Assembly (NCBI GenBank): GCA_046047235.1
Contig: JBJOII010000105.1
Location: 1 to 15,111 of the forward strand
Length of the DNA stretch: 15,111 nt
Direction of reading: 5' to 3'
DNA from: JBMTVN01 sp046047235
GTDB lineage: Bacteria > Verrucomicrobiota > Verrucomicrobiia > Limisphaerales > JAHDYP01
In this document: piece by piece, positions 1 to 7,556 of the stretch
Position numbering within the stretch: position 1 is the first letter of the stretch
How the letters are laid out: each line of letters begins with the position of its first letter
Position numbers and translations under genes: made by a program
Notes under the pieces: model-generated
Told to the model about the DNA's origin: nothing
The model's input: only the letters and a program-made list of their open reading frames with translations
Database searches by the model: none

Positions 1-683
1 GCGTGATGCTCTACCAGATGATTGATGACGTTGCCGCAAATGCCGAATCATCGCGCAATGGGAAGGATGGGGGGTTGGTGGGTGGGGGGGTAGCTGTGAC
101 CGGGATTCCGATTGGGGGTCGATTTGGGGAGGAGGTGGATGGGGGGGGGGTGAGGCGTCGGATGGGGTTACGGGATGATTTGCCGACACTTTTGGTATTG
201 AGTGGAGGGTTTGGGATGGGGCCGGTGGGGGAGATGGTGGCGGCATTGGACGGGGTGGGGGCGGAATTTCAGGTTGTGGTGGTGACGGGGCGGAACGCGG
301 AGTTAAGGGGGGAGCTAGCGGTGCGTGATGCCCGGCATCCGACTCGGGTTTTGGGGTATGTGGCGAACATGCATGAGTTGATGGGGGTGGCGGATTTGGT
401 GATGAGCAAGCCCGGGGGGTTGACGACTTCTGAAGCGTGTGCCTTGGGGAAGCCGTTGTTTATTCTGGATCCGATTCCCGGGCAGGAGGCAGCAAACAGC
501 GATTTCTTACTGGAGCGAGGGGCTGCGGTGAAGGTTAACCGGGTGGAGGATTTGGCGTATCGGGTGGAGGAGCTGTTGGCCTCGGGGAAGTTGAAGGAGA
601 TGTCGCGTTTGGCGAGGAAGCTGGGCAAGCCTGGGGCGGCGAGGGCGGTTTGTGAGGAGGTGATGAGGCGGATGGGGCGGTAA
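1..683 (+). CDS. MGDG synthase / MurG-like (GT28) diglyceride glycosyltransferase, 5' end cut
   Basis: C-terminal about 226 residues of a glycosyltransferase that moves a sugar from a UDP-sugar to a lipid such as diacylglycerol at the inner face of the cytoplasmic membrane. The family-typical VTGIPI motif precedes the C-terminal Rossmann half. That half shows LVLSGGFGMGPV (nucleotide-sugar loop), VVVTGRN, a VLGYV..M..LM..ADL segment, the donor-binding SKPGGLTTSEA, and PIPGQE..N, all characteristic of MGDG synthase/UgtP-type enzymes and distinguishable from MurG by the GIPI and PGQE blocks. The reading frame is open to the left edge, so the acceptor-binding N-terminal half and the true start lie outside the window; the GTG/ATG at 3-8 is unlikely to be the start. 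The frame runs through two long G homopolymers (84-90, 141-149) without disruption. It ends with TAA and is followed by a hairpin. Family is clear; the sugar and the acceptor lipid are not. Confidence 0.85.
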   Translation, partial: VMLYQMIDDVAANAESSRNGKDGGLVGGGVAVTGIPIGGRFGEEVDGGGVRRRMGLRDDLPTLLVLSGGFGMGPVGEMVAALDGVGAEFQVVVVTGRNAELRGELAVRDARHPTRVLGYVANMHELMGVADLVMSKPGGLTTSEACALGKPLFILDPIPGQEAANSDFLLERGAAVKVNRVEDLAYRVEELLASGKLKEMSRLARKLGKPGAARAVCEEVMRRMGR

Positions 684-750
684 GGGTTCTCGGTTCGGGG
701 GTGGGCGATTGGAGCCTGATTACGCGATTCGGGGGGAGAGTGGTGTGGAC

Positions 751-779
751 AGCCCTGGCTTTGTTACAGGGCTCGTTTT
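751..779 (+). terminator. Probable intrinsic terminator after the glycosyltransferase gene
   Basis: AGCCCTG (751-757) and CAGGGCT (767-773) form a perfect 7-bp stem around a 9-base loop, followed two bases later by TTTT (776-779). It lies 67 bases past the TAA of the + strand gene and before the convergent - strand gene ends at 831. The T tract is short, so efficiency is uncertain. On the other strand the hairpin has no following T tract. Confidence 0.55.
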
Positions 780-830
780 GGGGGCAAAAAGAGCTCCATA
801 GGACCGAAAAAGGGCTAAAAAGCGTAGTAA

Positions 831-3101
831 CTAATTGGTGTTCAATGGGTTGCTCTGGTCCGACGACAATGGGGTGAGGGGGTTGCCGTCTTGATCGATG
901 GGGGGGAACCAGCGGAGTTGGTCGGCTTCTTGGCCGAGGCTGGTTTTGCGGCAGCGGTTGACGAGGCTTTTGTAGAAGGGGTCGGCTTTTTTGGGGTCCA
1001 GGTTTTTGAGCCAGGAGCCGCCGAGGGCGAGGATGCGGGCGGTTTCGTCGCTATTATCGGGGAGGAGTTTAGAGGCTTCCCAGGCGAGGTTGGCGGCGAG
1101 GTAGCGATAGTGCCAGCGGTTGGTATTGGCGGGGGTATGGGCGAGGTAGCGTTGGATTTCGTCGGGGGAGGCATGCAGTGCTGGGGGGAGGTCGTTATGG
1201 TTGCGGAGCTCACCGAGGGGCATGTGGGAGAAGTTGCCATTATCGAGGCCCCAATCGGGTTCGGTTTCAGTGCCGACGAGTTCGAGTCCATGGCGGCGCA
1301 TGGTGATGGCGGCGAGGCTGAGGGCTCGGCCGCGGGTGAGGTTGGGCAGGGTGGGGTTGCGGCCGTTTTCGAGGGCTAGCTGGAGGGATTGGAGGAGTGG
1401 TTGGTTTTCCTGGCGGAGGTGGGGTTTGGCTTGGTCATAGAGTTGGAGTCGGGCGAGGCGGCGGGCGAGGAGGTCATGGAGGCGGATTGCGGTTTTGTTT
1501 TGTTCCGTGAGGTTTTCTGTGGGGGTGTTGGGGGTTGGGAGGGGCCAGAATTCCCGGATATAGGTTTGGAGTTCCTCGAGCGTGAGGACGCGTTCGGCGA
1601 CATAGGCGGCATCGTTGTAGTAGCTGGAGAGGATGAGTGCGTGGAGGGCGTCGACGTATTGTTGGCGGGCGAGGAGGAGGACGCTCCATTCGGCGAGCAT
1701 TTGTTGGGGGAGGGTGACCTGATGGTAGTCACCGTGGGTGAAATAGACCGGGTGGTCTGGCGGGTTGGTGAGTGATGTCTGGGGTTGATCTGGGGAGGTG
1801 GCGAAGGAGCGGCAGAGTTTGGAGAGGATGGCACCGGCTTGGTCGAAATCGCCTTGGCGCATGAGGAGGCGGGACTGGAGCCACTGGGCGAGGAGCGAGG
1901 GGGGGGCGAGTTGGAGCCATTGTTGTGTGAGGTCCATTTGGTCGCGTTGGTAGGCGGCGAGGGCGAGGCGGTCGGCTTGGGGGACATCTTTGACCTTGGC
2001 CTTGCGGAGGGCGTTGAGCCAGACATCGGCGACATCGGCATATTGGTGCAGGCTGTTTGCGTTGGCGCCGTAGCGGGGGAGGTGGGACCAGGCTTGGATG
2101 AGGGCTTCCTTGACGGGGCCGTCGAGGTGACGTTTTGGGCGGTAGGTGAAGGTGGTTGAGAGGGGGAGGGACAGCACGTAGGCGGTGATGATATTGCGGG
2201 CGGTGGCGTTTCGGGCGAGCCGTGTGAGGTTGGATCGTGGGTCTTGGAGGGCGAGTTTCGCGATGAAGTGGAGAGAGGTGAGTGGTTCGTAGTCGGTGTG
2301 CCGGGCTTGTTCGAGGTAGAGTTCCATGGCTGTGGCGTAATTGGCGTCACGGGAATGGAGGCGGGCTTCGAAGCCGAGGCTATCGTGTGCGAGTTTGAGG
2401 GAGTCGATGAAGCCATTGGTGGCGAGCTGGCGGGTTTGTTGGAAGAAGCGGATGGCTTTGGGGTGGTCGACGTTTTCCCAGCTACGGCCGAGCATGAAGA
2501 CGGCCCAGGTGGAGCGGTAGCGTCGGTCATTTTCCGGGAGCTGGAGTAATTGAGACCAGGCTTTTCTGGCTTGGGGGAGGTTGGCCTGGTGCCAGGCGAC
2601 GGCTCCGTCGAAGTAGAGGGTGAATTCCCGGGGGAGACCTTTGGGGGCGGGGAGCTTACTGTTGGTGATTCTCGGGGGCAGGTTTGTATCGGGGTAGAGG
2701 GTTGAATCGGTATTGAGTGGGCGATGGATTTGGGTGCGCTGGGCTGTGTATTCCTGAAGGAGCTGGTGTTGGGTTGACGGGGGGATGCTGGGGGTGATTT
2801 GGGAGAGGGCGGTTTTGAGGTCGGTGAGGTCGGCGTTGAGGGTGTTGGTGGCGTTGCTGAGAGGGGAGGTTGAGTTGTAGGTGAGGTTGGTAGTGTTGAG
2901 AGTGCGGGCGAGTTCTTTGAGGAAGTTGAGTTCGGGTATTCGGTTGAGGCCTTGTTGGCCTTCGCCGAGAGTGGAGCCGGGGAGGAAGGGGCCGCAGGGG
3001 AGGAGGAGGCTGGTGGATAGCAGGCAAGCGGTTGTTATCAGGAGGAACTTGGCGAGCCTTGGTGGAGGCGGGGGTGTCGTGGTGGGTTGGGTTGGGTTCA
3101 T
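831..3101 (-). CDS. Large exported alpha-helical repeat (TPR-like) protein with a CGPF motif, partner of DUF3142 lipoprotein
   Basis: 756 residues, function unknown. A Pro/Thr-rich N-terminus is followed by a basic residue pair and a hydrophobic export segment (about residues 17-36), then CGPF at 36-39. The Cys is a possible lipid site, but LLPC is a poor lipobox. Similar large helical exported proteins opening with a CGPF-type motif accompany DUF3142 proteins in other bacteria, as I recall. The middle holds paired helices rich in A/L/W/Y spaced like tetratricopeptide repeats, for example around residues 160-260 (AWHQANLPQARKAW and YATAMELYLEQAR) and 400-430 (RLLMRQGDFDQAGAIL). No catalytic motif is visible. 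The start ATG overlaps the stop of the upstream gene in a TCAT (ATGA on the coding strand) arrangement, so translation is probably coupled and the start is well placed. Composition is strongly Thr/Pro/Asn/Gln/Leu, reflecting the C-rich coding strand. Likely a periplasmic or surface-attached scaffold working with the DUF3142 product. Confidence 0.75.
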   Translation of the reverse strand: MNPTQPTTTPPPPPRLAKFLLITTACLLSTSLLLPCGPFLPGSTLGEGQQGLNRIPELNFLKELARTLNTTNLTYNSTSPLSNATNTLNADLTDLKTALSQITPSIPPSTQHQLLQEYTAQRTQIHRPLNTDSTLYPDTNLPPRITNSKLPAPKGLPREFTLYFDGAVAWHQANLPQARKAWSQLLQLPENDRRYRSTWAVFMLGRSWENVDHPKAIRFFQQTRQLATNGFIDSLKLAHDSLGFEARLHSRDANYATAMELYLEQARHTDYEPLTSLHFIAKLALQDPRSNLTRLARNATARNIITAYVLSLPLSTTFTYRPKRHLDGPVKEALIQAWSHLPRYGANANSLHQYADVADVWLNALRKAKVKDVPQADRLALAAYQRDQMDLTQQWLQLAPPSLLAQWLQSRLLMRQGDFDQAGAILSKLCRSFATSPDQPQTSLTNPPDHPVYFTHGDYHQVTLPQQMLAEWSVLLLARQQYVDALHALILSSYYNDAAYVAERVLTLEELQTYIREFWPLPTPNTPTENLTEQNKTAIRLHDLLARRLARLQLYDQAKPHLRQENQPLLQSLQLALENGRNPTLPNLTRGRALSLAAITMRRHGLELVGTETEPDWGLDNGNFSHMPLGELRNHNDLPPALHASPDEIQRYLAHTPANTNRWHYRYLAANLAWEASKLLPDNSDETARILALGGSWLKNLDPKKADPFYKSLVNRCRKTSLGQEADQLRWFPPIDQDGNPLTPLSSDQSNPLNTN

Positions 3102-4357
3102 TGCAGGTGGAGTGCGGGTGTTGTGGGTGGCGAGGTGGTGATCCAGCCTACCGGGGTGGTTTCATTTGGGCGGAGCGGGTTGGTGGTGGTGCGGGACCAT
3201 TGGACTGAGGTTGGGGTGCGGTGGATGATTTTGAATCCCGGGAGGCTTTCTGCGGCGAGAGGGGTGGCATTGGTCCATTGGGCGGTGATCATGGAGGGGG
3301 TTCGGTCATCGGCCGTGCCGACGTTGCTGAGGGTGATGGTGGTGGAGGCGTCGGGCTGGCGGATTGCGCGGAGTTCAAGCTGGGGAGTTGGGGGGACGCC
3401 CTGCATGACACTTTGGAGGGTTGGCCATGACCAGTTGCGTTGGTCGGTTTCGATGGGGAGGCGGTACCAGATGATGGACGTCATGGAGGCGGGGCGGTCA
3501 TGGGTCCAGAGTTGGATCAGGTGGGTTATGGTGGCGGGATCGGTCCAGGTTTCGCGGATTTCGAGGTGGTCTGGGTTAGTCGAGGGGGATTCTTCGGCGA
3601 TGACATCGACCAGTTGATGTGAGGCATTGAAGAGGAGTTGGTAGCCGTAGGTGGGCAGGGCGACTGTGAACGGGGTATGGAGGCGGGAGAGGTTTTCGAC
3701 TGCGCGGGAGGCTTCGGCGGGGTCGCAGAGAGAGAACGGGGCATCTGGACTGGAGGGGAGGTGTAGTCCGTGGACTTGCAGCACCACCTGGTGGGCGGTA
3801 TGGGCGAGTTGTTTAAAGGCTTGGTGATGTATCCAGGAGGGGAGGGCGGTGATTGTGATGGGGAGTGGGTGGATTTGTTTTTGGAGTGCGTGGACCCAGG
3901 AGGCGTAGTCGGCGAGTTTTGAGGTGGGGCAATCGAAATCGAGGTGCAGGCTGGTGAGTGGGTGGGCTGGGCTGGTGTTCGTGACGAGTTCGTGGACGAA
4001 GCTGGAGAGCTGGAGGAACGGGTTTTTAGAGATGGAGTAGGGGCCTTGGAATGAGTGAATCCTGAGGGCGATGCTGAGTTGGGTATTTGTGGGGATGCTG
4101 CTCCAGGGGATATCGATCTTGGTGCGGGCGGTTGTTTTGGGGTTGAGGTTGATTACGCCTGCGAGGAGCACGAGTTCATTGAATTGGGGCGAGAGCAGAT
4201 CGACGGCGTTTTGGACTTCGGGGGTCCAGTTCTGCTGCCAGACGTAGGCTTGTTGGGGTAGGGGGCCGGAGGTGCGGGGGGTATTGGGTGAGGATGGGGT
4301 GCAGGCGCTTAGGCAGGCGCAGGCGGCGGCGATAAGCTGAGGGAGGGGCCGGGCCAT
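3098..4357 (-). CDS. DUF3142-domain lipoprotein
   Basis: 419 residues, exported lipoprotein: hydrophobic N-terminus with lipobox LSAC (residues 16-19, Cys19). The body matches DUF3142: YVWQQNWTPEV near residues 38-48, a run of alternating beta and alpha segments, LHLDFDCPTSKLADY at 137-151, VALPTYGY at 232-239 and IIWYRLP at 295-301. The spacing of strand-ending acidic and aromatic motifs resembles a glycoside-hydrolase-like TIM barrel, with LDFDCP in the place of a strand-4 acidic motif; that fold and any enzymatic role are inference. About 90 C-terminal residues look like a small beta domain. The start ATG is the only good choice: an in-frame TGA lies about 20 bases upstream. It is the first gene of a two-gene operon with the helical-repeat protein. 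No Shine-Dalgarno sequence precedes it. Confidence 0.8.
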   Translation of the reverse strand: MARPLPQLIAAACACLSACTPSSPNTPRTSGPLPQQAYVWQQNWTPEVQNAVDLLSPQFNELVLLAGVINLNPKTTARTKIDIPWSSIPTNTQLSIALRIHSFQGPYSISKNPFLQLSSFVHELVTNTSPAHPLTSLHLDFDCPTSKLADYASWVHALQKQIHPLPITITALPSWIHHQAFKQLAHTAHQVVLQVHGLHLPSSPDAPFSLCDPAEASRAVENLSRLHTPFTVALPTYGYQLLFNASHQLVDVIAEESPSTNPDHLEIRETWTDPATITHLIQLWTHDRPASMTSIIWYRLPIETDQRNWSWPTLQSVMQGVPPTPQLELRAIRQPDASTTITLSNVGTADDRTPSMITAQWTNATPLAAESLPGFKIIHRTPTSVQWSRTTTNPLRPNETTPVGWITTSPPTTPALHLQ

Positions 4358-4615
4358 GGTTGCTGGACTGGGTGATCATGGGCTGCTGGGGGAGGGGCGG
4401 GAAGTGGAAAGCGCGGAGAGGTGATGGGTGAAGCGGGTGGTTGCTGGTGGTATGTGTTTTGCTGTTGGGGAAGGTGAGTTGGGGTGAGTGATGGGATTGG
4501 AGGTGTAAAGGTTGTGGCTGAGTAGGGGTAAAGTGTGGCCAACTTACGATGAGGCAAGTGCTTGCAATTTAGGGGCGGCTTGTTGAAGTGTTGGCTTTGG
4601 CATTAGACAGTTTGT
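4358..4615. promoter_or_regulatory. Divergent intergenic region, with a small inverted repeat
   Basis: This 258-base gap separates the divergent DUF3142 operon and the REC-PATAN operon, so promoters for both should lie here. I see no convincing -35/-10 pair. A short dyad, GCAAG (4554-4558) TG CTTGC (4561-4565), sits about 50 bases before the + strand start and could be an operator half-site pair. The last 30 bases before the ATG at 4616 lack a purine-rich ribosome binding site. A weak - strand open frame here (up to 4557) is Pro/Thr/Ser low complexity and not credible as a gene. Confidence 0.4.
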
Positions 4616-5701
4616 ATGGCTGTGCGACAAAAAGTCCTTCTGCTGGATGACGACCAGGATTTGCTGGAGTTGTACCAGGAGATGTTAGGGAAGATACCGA
4701 GCAAGCCTGAGGTGCAGATAGCGACCTCGGGAGCGCGGGCTATTGCCTTGCTGGAGTCGCAGCCTTTTGCGTTGTTGATATCGGATCTGAACATGCCGCG
4801 GATGGATGGTTTGCAGGTTTTGACGATCGTGCGGCGCAAGTTTCCGCAGTTACGGACGGCGGTGATGACATCGGTGATGGATCCGCAGTTTCGGACGCGG
4901 GCCTATGAGTTAGGGATCGATTTATTTTTGGAGAAGCCGAACACGCCTCAGGAGGTGACATTTTTTTTGGACTGCATTGAGTCGTTGTTGGGGCGGAAGC
5001 AGGACACGGGTTTTCGTGGGGTACAGAGCAAAAGTTTGGTGGACATCATCCAGCTTGAGTGTTTGTCGCAGAGTTCGTCGACATTGAAAGTGACGAACGG
5101 GGCACAGGTGGGGCGGATTTGGTTTTTGGATGGGGAGGTGGTGGATGCGGAGGCGGGTGGGGTTCAAGGGGAGGCGGCGTTTATGCGGGTTTTGGGGTGG
5201 CGGGCGGGGTCATTTGAGACTTTGCCGGCGGAGCCGCAGCGTGAGCGGACTATTTTCACTTCTTATCAGGGTTTGCTGTTGGAATCTGCGCAGGCGATGG
5301 ATGAGGCGCAGGCGACGGGGCAGGAGAGGAGTGAGGGGGTTACTGCGGATGTGGGAGGGGGAGATGGAGCGGTTGTGCATCCTTTGGCTGGTTTGACGGG
5401 GGTGGATGGGTTGCAGTGGGTAGTTCAGGTACCTGGGCGGGACAGTTCTCAGGAGGCTTTGGGGTTGGAGAATCCGGAGGCATTAGCGGCGTGGGTGCGG
5501 GAGGTTTCGCAGGGGTTTCGAGTTTTGGGTGAGGGTTTGGGGGCGGGGATGTTGGAACGGGTGAATGCGAAGGGGGAGCTGAATCACGTGGTATTGGTAT
5601 CGCGGCCAGGGGCGGATTTATGTGTAGGCTTTAGCAGTTCGATTTCGAGTGATACCGTGCAGGAGAGCGTAGCGAAGGTGATTGAGAAATGGGGCTTCTG
5701 A
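4616..5701 (+). CDS. Response regulator with REC, PATAN (DUF4388) and roadblock-like domains
   Basis: 361 residues, cytoplasmic. Residues 5-125 are a receiver: acidic DDD at 11-13, phospho-acceptor Asp57 in SDLNMPRMDG, Thr85/Ser86 and Lys107 in EKPN. Residues about 130-230 are a PATAN/DUF4388 domain (GFRGVQSKSLVDIIQLE, then VTNGAQVGRIWFLDGEVVDAE, GEAAFMRVLGWRAGSFE). After a Gly-rich linker, residues about 258-361 resemble a roadblock/LC7 domain: GLQWVVQVP, then the helix PEALAAWVREVSQGFRVLGE, then HVVLVSRPGADLCVGF and a C-terminal helix. Roadblock proteins usually partner small Ras-like GTPases (MglA type); PATAN domains occur in environmental and motility regulators. The output is therefore probably protein-protein binding rather than DNA binding. 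The gene has no kinase beside it; the next gene starts inside its last 13 bases, which implies translational coupling. Confidence 0.85.
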   Translation: MAVRQKVLLLDDDQDLLELYQEMLGKIPSKPEVQIATSGARAIALLESQPFALLISDLNMPRMDGLQVLTIVRRKFPQLRTAVMTSVMDPQFRTRAYELGIDLFLEKPNTPQEVTFFLDCIESLLGRKQDTGFRGVQSKSLVDIIQLECLSQSSSTLKVTNGAQVGRIWFLDGEVVDAEAGGVQGEAAFMRVLGWRAGSFETLPAEPQRERTIFTSYQGLLLESAQAMDEAQATGQERSEGVTADVGGGDGAVVHPLAGLTGVDGLQWVVQVPGRDSSQEALGLENPEALAAWVREVSQGFRVLGEGLGAGMLERVNAKGELNHVVLVSRPGADLCVGFSSSISSDTVQESVAKVIEKWGF

Positions 5702-5994
5702 ACCTATTTAAGAAGTCTGTGTCGGAGGGGCCGGGTTTGACCCGGCTGCCGTCGGGCAGCTACACCATTGATGCTACGGGCAAGGTGTTGGTATCGACGC
5801 TGCCACGTGCGTTTCCGGAGGCGAGGTTGAAGGAGATCAGTCATCAGGTTTTGCAGGCATTTCGGCTGGCGCGGGAGGCGAACATGGCGGTTTCGGAGGT
5901 TGTTGTTCATTATGCGTCGTTGCGGTTGACGGCGAGGGAGCTGCGAGGGGGGGCGATCATTTTTCTTGCTCCCAAGGGTGTGGGAAACCGATAG
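5689..5994 (+). CDS. Small conserved-looking protein of unknown function, coupled to the REC-PATAN-roadblock regulator
   Basis: 101 residues, no family I can name. It begins with MGLLNLFKK, a short amphipathic/basic segment that could touch the membrane, followed by LPSGSYTIDATGKVLVSTLP (a beta hairpin-like stretch, 20-39), a long helix (about 42-68, FPEARLKEISHQVLQAFRLA) and a beta-rich end (VSEVVVHYASLRLTARELRGGAIIFLAP). The alpha/beta layout with a central helix resembles a small sensor or roadblock-like fold, but this is only a guess. The start codon lies inside the upstream gene (13-base overlap), with AAGGTG about 9 bases before it. Position and overlap indicate a role in the same complex as the regulator. 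Confidence 0.7.
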   Translation: MGLLNLFKKSVSEGPGLTRLPSGSYTIDATGKVLVSTLPRAFPEARLKEISHQVLQAFRLAREANMAVSEVVVHYASLRLTARELRGGAIIFLAPKGVGNR

Positions 5995-6015
5995 TTTCCT
6001 ACGTTTAGACCTTCT

Positions 6016-6432
6016 ATGGGCACCACGAATCTTGACGAACTGATTTCCCAGATTGAGAACTATCTGGAGTGTTGGAAGCAGTTTAATCAGTTTCTGGCGT
6101 TGTCGCGGGGGAAGAAGTTTGGTCAGGACGACGAGAGTCAGTTTCTGGAGTTGAAGGCGGTTTTGGCTCAGCAGCTAGAGATTATTCTGCAGGCTTTTCA
6201 GGAGCCGCCATTGAATCGGGAAGAGGTGATTCAACTGGTGACGGGGGTGCCTTCTTTGAGGTTTTTGGGTGAGCAGAGTGAGGGGGTGCACCGGAGTCTG
6301 GAGAACCAGTGGCATCAGATTTACATCAAGTGGCAGACGATCCTGGGGACTTTGAAGGTACAGCAGCAGACGGCTCCACCGAAGAAGAAGGGTTTTTGGG
6401 CGTCGCTGCTGGGTGGTGGTGACAAGAAGTAG
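6016..6432 (+). CDS. Small helical protein of unknown function
   Basis: 138 residues, unrecognised. It is almost entirely predicted helix: LDELISQIENYLECWKQFNQ (5-24), a second helix with LELKAVLAQQLEIILQAFQ, and a third in the middle (LENQWHQIYIKWQTILGTLK). A Pro/Lys linker and a basic tail with FWASLLGGG could contact membrane or nucleic acid. No transmembrane segment or catalytic motif is seen. It lies 21 bases after the preceding small gene, in the same direction, and is the last gene before the convergent exbD-like gene. The upstream bases show no Shine-Dalgarno sequence, so the start at 6016 is chosen as the first ATG of the frame. Confidence 0.65.
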   Translation: MGTTNLDELISQIENYLECWKQFNQFLALSRGKKFGQDDESQFLELKAVLAQQLEIILQAFQEPPLNREEVIQLVTGVPSLRFLGEQSEGVHRSLENQWHQIYIKWQTILGTLKVQQQTAPPKKKGFWASLLGGGDKK

Positions 6433-6466
6433 AGCGGTGGGAGGCGGGTATCGGCTTGGTGGTGAA

Positions 6467-6892
6467 TCAAGGCTGGGCGTTTTGTTTGGTAAAGGCGTTG
6501 ATGCCTTTGATTCCATTTTCCCTGGCGGCATCCATAACTTTGACGATTTGGCCGAAGGGGGCATTTTCGTCGGCGCGGAGGGTGATTTTAATTTCCGGGT
6601 TATTGCCTACGGCTTTGGTGAGTTCGGCTCGGAGGTCCTGGTAAGTGATGGGGCGGTCATTGAGGTAGAGGTGGGGAGGTTCAGGGGCGACGGTGACGAG
6701 GAGGCTTTCCAGTTGGGCTGGGGCTTGGTTGGTTTGGGAGGATTCGGGCAGGGCGAGTTTGATGGCGGGTTGCTGGGTGGGTTTAAACGTAGTGGCGACC
6801 ATGATGAAGATGAGGACCACGAGCAGTACATCGATGAGGGAGACGATGATGACTGAGGGTGGGCGGTGGCGTTTGACCGGGGAGAAGCGCAT
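6467..6892 (-). CDS. ExbD/TolR-family proton-channel protein
   Basis: 141 residues. Short basic cytoplasmic N-terminus, one transmembrane helix (about 14-35, VIIVSLIDVLLVVLIFIMVA) carrying the family's key Asp (Asp21, in SLIDVLLV), which in characterised ExbD/TolR takes part in proton movement. The periplasmic part has the usual beta-alpha layout: LLVTVAPEPPHLYLND, ITYQDLRAEL, ITLRADENAPFGQIVKVMDAARENGI. Length is normal. It lies 18 bases after the ExbB-like gene and is third in tonB-exbB-exbD order. It should form, with ExbB, the motor that drives the TonB-like protein of this operon. ExbD and TolR cannot be told apart from sequence alone here. Confidence 0.92.
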   Translation of the reverse strand: MRFSPVKRHRPPSVIIVSLIDVLLVVLIFIMVATTFKPTQQPAIKLALPESSQTNQAPAQLESLLVTVAPEPPHLYLNDRPITYQDLRAELTKAVGNNPEIKITLRADENAPFGQIVKVMDAARENGIKGINAFTKQNAQP

Positions 6893-6910
6893 GGGGTGGG
6901 GTATGGGGGC

Positions 6911-7501
6911 TTACTTCCGGTATAGGCGACGCACGAATTTGTCGCAGATGGTTTCCATTTCGACTGAGAGCGTTTCGACTTTTTTATTGTAATAGCTCCA
7001 GGCGATGAGGGAGGGGATGGCGGTGAGGAGTCCCATGAGGGTGGCTTGGAGGGCGGTGGCGATCCCTTCGGCGACCACGTTACTTTTGGCGAGGCCGTCT
7101 TCACCGACGGCGCCGAAGAGGATGATGAGTCCGGCGATGGTTCCTACGAGGCCGAGGAGTGGGGCGACGCCGACGACGATTTCGAGCAGGACGAGGCCGC
7201 GTTCCATGAGGGTGACTTCGTGGCGGGCGCGGATTTCGAGGGCATCGACATTTTCTTCGCGGGGCAGGTTCCGGTGGGTGTAGGCGGATTTGAGGAGTCG
7301 GCTGATGGGGGAGGGGTGGGTATCGCAGGCTTGGATGAGCTGTTGGATTTGCTTTTCGTTATCGGTGTTATCGGCGGCGTTTTCGACGTCGGCGGGGATG
7401 ACTTTACGCCAGCGCAGGGCGAGGCCGCGTTCCACGATGAAGGTGAGGCCGACGATGGAGATGATACCGAGGACGATGATGAACAGCAGGTGCAATTGCA
7501 T
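6911..7501 (-). CDS. MotA/TolQ/ExbB-family proton-channel protein
   Basis: 196 residues. Three membrane segments: about 5-23, 105-131 and 150-172. The first is followed by a cytoplasmic helical stretch, and the last two carry the family signature: VAPLLGLVGTIAGLIILF in the second and EGIATALQATLMGLLTAIPS in the third. The conserved Thr of the GTIAG motif is present. The C-terminal cytoplasmic helix ends in a basic tail. The start ATG is fixed by an in-frame stop four codons upstream. It lies 55 bases after the TonB-like gene and 18 before the ExbD-like gene, forming a complete energy-transduction unit. Whether it serves TonB-dependent uptake or Tol-Pal envelope stability is not decided by sequence. 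Confidence 0.92.
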   Translation of the reverse strand: MQLHLLFIIVLGIISIVGLTFIVERGLALRWRKVIPADVENAADNTDNEKQIQQLIQACDTHPSPISRLLKSAYTHRNLPREENVDALEIRARHEVTLMERGLVLLEIVVGVAPLLGLVGTIAGLIILFGAVGEDGLAKSNVVAEGIATALQATLMGLLTAIPSLIAWSYYNKKVETLSVEMETICDKFVRRLYRK

Positions 7502-7556
7502 GAGTGGGTAGGTTTAAGCGACTGGGCGGGTTGGGCTCAACAGTATTTCGGTTTGG

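Noticed and set aside
781..830. T-rich stretch on the - strand after the helical-repeat gene as a terminator
   Set aside because: T tracts are present, but I found no GC-rich stem directly before them.
1376..2530. 384-residue - strand open frame in another frame of the helical-repeat gene
   Set aside because: Ser/Pro/Thr-rich shadow of the real gene, with no domain signal.
4309..4557. 82-residue - strand open frame upstream of the DUF3142 gene
   Set aside because: Low-complexity Pro/Ser/Thr sequence with no ribosome binding site; it overlaps the DUF3142 start in another frame.
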